NCBI GenBank assembly: GCA_009692615.1
Contig: SHYW01000047.1
Coordinates: 1 to 34,726 of the forward strand
Source: Deltaproteobacteria bacterium
GTDB lineage: Bacteria; Desulfobacterota; Binatia; UBA9968
Direction: 5' to 3'
Length of the DNA stretch: 34,726 bases
This document shows, in pieces, positions 31,213 through 34,726 of this stretch; positions within the stretch are counted from its first letter, which is position 1; every line of letters starts with the position of its first letter. A program made the position numbers and the translations under genes. The notes beneath the pieces are model-generated. The model saw only the letters and a program-made list of their open reading frames with translations. It made no database searches and was not told the DNA's origin.

Positions 31213-31926
31213 CTAAACCCGCCAGTCCTTCTGCGAGATATCGATGCCATTGCCCGCCGGATCGTGCACCCGATACTCCGCGAAGGGAATCCGCTCGGGC
31301 CGCTTGGTGCCGCGCTTCACGCCGGCCTTTTCGGCGCGCGCCTGCATCTCTTCGTTGCTCTGCACATGAAAACCGAAGTGATTGATGCCAATGGGCTCCT
31401 CGGTTCTTTGATACAACAGCGCCAGATTGAAATAGCCGTCGGACACGAAAATCGACGAGCGGTCGGTGCGCTCGACCTCTTTCATGTCGAGCACGGTGCA
31501 GTAAAAATCGCGAAGCCGCTGGGGATCGGGCGTGTAAAGGGCGATATGGCGGATTGGCACTAGCCGCTGGCGGTAAGCGACATCGAAGGCGCGCCGGGTG
31601 ATGCTGATGAGATTGCCATCCGGGTCGCGCAGCTCATGGTCGATACCGGCAATAGAACGGATCTCACGTAGATCGGTCTCGGCCATGCCGACATGGGTTA
31701 GCTTTTTTCGGATCGTCTCCACCCGCGCAGTGTCGAAACCGATGTGGCGAAAGCCGCACTTGCGCGGGTCCGGCTCAGGCAGCACCGCCAAACTAAAAGT
31801 TCCGTCGGAAAGAAAACACGCCCCTTGATTCACTTCGATCTGTTCAAGATCGAAAACCTCTTGGTAAAATTTAGCCAACTTTTCCGGCGTTTCAGCGGCG
31901 ATCACCAACTGACGTAACTGCGGCAT
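31213..31926 (-). CDS. Two-domain VOC family protein (extradiol dioxygenase-like)
   Basis: The 237-residue protein (preferred ATG 31926, MPQLRQLVIAAETPEKLAKF) contains two VOC modules. The first (about 1-115) ends with ELRDPDGNLISITRR, and the second (about 124-235) starts IRHIALYTPDPQRLRDFY and ends YRVHDPAGNGIDISQ. The second module keeps a likely His ligand (IRHIALY) and GINHFGFH, whereas the usual terminal Glu is Asp (GIDIS). Two-module VOC proteins include type I extradiol dioxygenases and hydroxyphenylpyruvate-like enzymes, but at about 300 residues those are longer. It precedes the ferritin-like gene by 44 bp. AAAGGA lies about 11 bases upstream of the start. Confidence 0.82.
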   Translation of the reverse strand: MPQLRQLVIAAETPEKLAKFYQEVFDLEQIEVNQGACFLSDGTFSLAVLPEPDPRKCGFRHIGFDTARVETIRKKLTHVGMAETDLREIRSIAGIDHELRDPDGNLISITRRAFDVAYRQRLVPIRHIALYTPDPQRLRDFYCTVLDMKEVERTDRSSIFVSDGYFNLALLYQRTEEPIGINHFGFHVQSNEEMQARAEKAGVKRGTKRPERIPFAEYRVHDPAGNGIDISQKDWRV

Positions 31927-31983
31927 AATGACGGTGGTCCTTTCGCGAACTGGCTCCCAAGCTACCATGCCAGCACGGACAAA

Positions 31984-34500
31984 TCATTGCAGCACAGCGT
32001 TCATCGAAGCCGCCGGCTCGTTGGCGCGCAGCGCTGCGCTCTTGATCGGCAAGCGCAAGCTAAACACACTGCCGACCCCAACTTCGCTGGAGAGACGAAT
32101 CTCACCGCCCAACGCCGCGGCGAGTTTTTTACAAAGACCGAGCCCGACGCCGGTGCCGCCATATTGGCGCGTCGACGAACCGTCCAGCTGGCGGAAGTCT
32201 TCGAAGATCACTTCCTGATCCTCGCGCCGAATACCGATGCCGGTGTCGGCGATGGCGATCTCCAAAAACTCACCGACCGCGTCCTGATGGCGGCGCAGGT
32301 ACAATTCGATCTTGCCCTTCTCGGTGAACTTCAATGCGTTGGTGATCAATTCGAGCAAGATCTGCTGCAGCTTCTGGCCGTCGCTCTCGACGGTCTCGAT
32401 GGCCGGTTCCATGTAGACGTCGAATTGAATCGGCCGCTGGCGGATCAAACGCTGGGTCATCATCTCCAGGCCGCCGAGAATCTCCTTCAACTTGACGATT
32501 TCGCGCTGCGCCGCTGAACCGTCCGCCTCCATGCGCGAGTAATTCATCAAGTTGTCCATCAGGCGGGCCAGCTCCTGGCCGTTGTTCACCAGCTTGTCGA
32601 GGATCGGCCGGCCATCGCCATTGGCGCCGATCTCGCGCAGCACTTCGCTAAAGCCGATGATGGTGCTCACCGGCGGGCGGATCTCGTGGCAAATGTTGGC
32701 GACGAAATCTTTCTTGATACGGTCCATCTCGATCAATTTCTGGTTGGTCGCCTCGACTCTTTGACGCGCCTCCACCGACTCTTGATAGAGCCGGCCATTT
32801 TCCAAGGATAAGGCCAATTGCTCGGTCAACGTGCGCAGCAAACGAAACTCCTCGGCGCCATACTCGCCGCCGGAACGTTTGGCGCCGAAGCAAACGAAGC
32901 CGCGCACCGCCCGCTCATAGATCAACGGCAAGAGCAACTCGGCATGCCAAGCTTCGAAGCACTCTAACAGCGCCCCACGCTTATCGGCGAAGCGCGGATG
33001 GTTGGAAATCTCGCTGCGGGTCAAAACCCGCGCATCGGCGCTATCTAACAGACCGACAACGCGCCCACTGTCCTCTGCCAAGGTCGATGAATTCTGGAGC
33101 GAACCCTTGGCAAACGCCGTCACCAACTCGGAAGAATTTTTCGGCCGGTAAGCGAGCACCCCACTATCGACCTGCAGTGGCTTGCAAAGACGCTCGACAA
33201 ACCCTTGCGCCAGCGCCGGCGCATTGTCGAGACTACGGAGAAACAAACTGGTGTCGTCCTGAACCTGCGCCGGGTCGTAGTCCTGACGGTAAACGAAGCG
33301 ATCGACCACATGCTCGAGCCAGCGCAGCAGCGGATTGAAAATCGCCACCACGAGAATCGAAAAGAGTATTGGAATCAACGGCTCCTCGGCGTACTGGCCG
33401 GCCCAAGGAGCGAGCAGCAACGCGACCACGGCGTAGACGCCGATTAACATACCCATCAGGGCGATGCGGCTGACCGTGACACGCAGGGCATTGCCGAGAT
33501 CGAACAAACTATATTTCAGTAACGCGTAGGCGATGGAAATCGGGAAGAAAACCGTCGGCACCAAAGATAGGTTGTAGGGAATCGCCAGGTGAAATGAGCT
33601 GGCCAACACCGTGGTCACACCGGGCACGAGAAATCCCAATAGCGCGCCGACAAACATCACCCTTAAACGCGAACGTTCGAGATCCAAGTGACTACGGCGC
33701 AGAGCACGGCCGGTGATCCAGAGAAAGCTCAACGCGCCGATGCAAATATAAACGTAGCCAATGCGAAAGTGCTGCGACCAGATATCCATGGGGCCGAAGA
33801 ACGTCAAACTATTCATCGCACCCAAAGCGATGCCGATGCCATATAGAATCGCCACAAAGCGCGGCCGGAGCGCCTCCCGCCCCTCGGCGCGGCTCAACAG
33901 CAGCGCCAAATGAATCGCCGCGCTGGGCGTCAAGGTGAGGGCAAAGATGCGCAGCTCCTTGGGCAGCATCGATTCGGTCATGAAATCGAAGGTGGTTTGA
34001 AACCAGACAAAAACCGTCAGCACCATGAAACAGAGCGGCAACGCCACCGGGGTTCGGGCGCGCAAAAAGTAGGGCGCAACGCCCATCACCAGGAACGCGA
34101 CGCCGATGACGACATAAACGCCGAAGCTAAGCAGCCAATCGCGCAGGCCGAAGGTCATGGTCGGCACCAGGAAGTCGAGGGCCTCGCCGGCGCGCAGAAT
34201 TCGATAGCGCAGCACCGTGCCGAGGGGTACGCCACGGGCTAATGTGTAAAGTTCGCTGCGCTGGTGCAACGGGCGGTCATTGACCGCGACCACTTGGTCC
34301 AGGGACTCCAATTGCGCCGCCGCGCCCGACCAGCCGGGCAATGAATAGGGCCCCACCGTCAAATTTTCGTGAACGAAGAAACCCGGAAACGGCGCATTGA
34401 TCCACCGCCCCGAAGAAAGAAAAGTCTGACCGATGAGCAACAGACCCAAGAGGCCTGCCGCAAGAAGAGACAACCGGTATCGCCAGCTCTGCCGCCCCAT
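31984..34500 (-). CDS. Membrane sensor histidine kinase with PDZ-like and GAF domains
   Basis: The 838-residue kinase starts best at ATG 34500, where GGGAGG lies six bases upstream. An N-terminal helix (about 8-28) is followed by a periplasmic PDZ-like domain (LESLDQVVAVNDRPLHQRSE, about 60-130). Seven or so membrane helices come next (about 135-360), then a GAF domain (about 400-560). A HisKA domain has phosphoacceptor His605 in NICHEIRPPVSTIIGF, and the HATPase_c domain shows ITNALKFTE, DTGIGI and GGTGVGLGLCKKLAAALGG. The H-box reads HEIRPP in place of HELRTP. No response-regulator gene is adjacent, so it is an orphan kinase here. An insertion sequence lies within 100 bp upstream and may have replaced its promoter. 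Confidence 0.9.
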   Translation of the reverse strand: MGRQSWRYRLSLLAAGLLGLLLIGQTFLSSGRWINAPFPGFFVHENLTVGPYSLPGWSGAAAQLESLDQVVAVNDRPLHQRSELYTLARGVPLGTVLRYRILRAGEALDFLVPTMTFGLRDWLLSFGVYVVIGVAFLVMGVAPYFLRARTPVALPLCFMVLTVFVWFQTTFDFMTESMLPKELRIFALTLTPSAAIHLALLLSRAEGREALRPRFVAILYGIGIALGAMNSLTFFGPMDIWSQHFRIGYVYICIGALSFLWITGRALRRSHLDLERSRLRVMFVGALLGFLVPGVTTVLASSFHLAIPYNLSLVPTVFFPISIAYALLKYSLFDLGNALRVTVSRIALMGMLIGVYAVVALLLAPWAGQYAEEPLIPILFSILVVAIFNPLLRWLEHVVDRFVYRQDYDPAQVQDDTSLFLRSLDNAPALAQGFVERLCKPLQVDSGVLAYRPKNSSELVTAFAKGSLQNSSTLAEDSGRVVGLLDSADARVLTRSEISNHPRFADKRGALLECFEAWHAELLLPLIYERAVRGFVCFGAKRSGGEYGAEEFRLLRTLTEQLALSLENGRLYQESVEARQRVEATNQKLIEMDRIKKDFVANICHEIRPPVSTIIGFSEVLREIGANGDGRPILDKLVNNGQELARLMDNLMNYSRMEADGSAAQREIVKLKEILGGLEMMTQRLIRQRPIQFDVYMEPAIETVESDGQKLQQILLELITNALKFTEKGKIELYLRRHQDAVGEFLEIAIADTGIGIRREDQEVIFEDFRQLDGSSTRQYGGTGVGLGLCKKLAAALGGEIRLSSEVGVGSVFSLRLPIKSAALRANEPAASMNAVLQ

Positions 34501-34594
34501 AAAGACCTCCCCAAGCGTGATCAATCTCATCCGCCATTTATCAAGGTCAGCCAAAGGCTGTCAAGAAAAGATCGCGAAGCTGTTGTAGCAAAGT

Positions 34595-34726
34595 GATTAT
34601 GTCAGGGGTTAACGGCAACGTAATTATGTCAGGGTGGAAGGATGACAACCCTGACAATGAAAGACGAGAAACGACTAGACGTAATTCAACGAGTATATCG
34701 CAGCGAGATCACCGTGGTTGAGGCCG
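34595..34726 (+). mobile_element. Left end of an insertion sequence (ISNCY-like)
   Basis: The sequence ATTATGTCAGGG occurs twice, at 34596-34607 and 34623-34634, directly before the start of a transposase-like reading frame. Repeated TTATGTCAGGG units are typical of the ends of some ISNCY/IS481-like elements. The outer boundary is near 34592-34595. The element continues past the window. Confidence 0.6.
34642..34726 (+). CDS. Transposase N-terminus (partial), helix-turn-helix type
   Basis: Only 28 residues are visible (MTTLTMKDEKRLDVIQRVYR then SEITVVEA), cut by the window end. The KDEKRLDVIQRVYRGE-type opening followed by TVVEAA is that of ISNCY-family transposases, whose helix-turn-helix binds the element ends. 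GGAAGG (34636-34641) abuts the ATG at 34642; the second ATG at 34657 is the other possible start. An inverted repeat TGTCAGGGT/ACCCTGACA (34627-34635 and 34648-34656) encloses the ribosome site and first ATG. Confidence 0.65.
   Translation, partial: MTTLTMKDEKRLDVIQRVYRSEITVVEA

Overview
The window is a GC-rich bacterial chromosome segment, probably from an uncultured soil or groundwater proteobacterium-like lineage. Desulfobacterota or Binatota-like is my guess from the gene mix (many NMT1/THI5-type binding proteins, VOC and fumarylacetoacetase-family enzymes) and from the dispersed intergenic repeats. I could not test the taxonomy. No rRNA, complete tRNA or CRISPR array was seen.

Left edge (1-1951): the 3' end of an Fe(III)-type ABC permease, then about 860 bp without a convincing gene but with several hairpins. 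A higBA toxin-antitoxin pair follows, with a palindromic operator inside a near-consensus promoter, and then the 3' half of a CAU-anticodon tRNA. The tRNA fragment looks like the attachment-site scar of an integrated element lying to its left.

Central metabolism (1961-10384): a lipoate-protein ligase A is divergent from a complete pyruvate dehydrogenase operon, aceE (homodimeric E1), aceF (single lipoyl domain E2) and lpdA (E3). A stand-alone 5'-3' exonuclease and a peptidase-T-like M20 metallopeptidase follow on the same strand. The ligase may lipoylate the E2 made next door.

Middle (10385-18256): an AlbA_2/HATPase regulator, an O-methyltransferase, a BFD-like [2Fe-2S] protein that has no canonical start codon, a decayed binding-protein gene, four small orphan proteins, and a primary-type sigma-70 factor ending in a bidirectional terminator-like repeat.

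Right part (18275-34500, all on the minus strand): TenA; a 3-hydroxyisobutyrate-dehydrogenase-like enzyme; three substrate-binding-like proteins without any permease or ATPase; a hydroxycinnamoyl-CoA hydratase/lyase-like crotonase; cysteine dioxygenase; a secreted amidohydrolase; two VOC proteins; a TPP-dependent decarboxylase/synthase; a frameshifted fumarylacetoacetase-family gene; a ferritin-like diiron protein; and a large membrane histidine kinase. It reads as a catabolic island for aromatic and related organic acids, divided by two clear minus-strand terminators.

Right edge (34595-34726): the first bases of an insertion sequence with an ISNCY-like transposase start, lying directly upstream of the histidine kinase gene.
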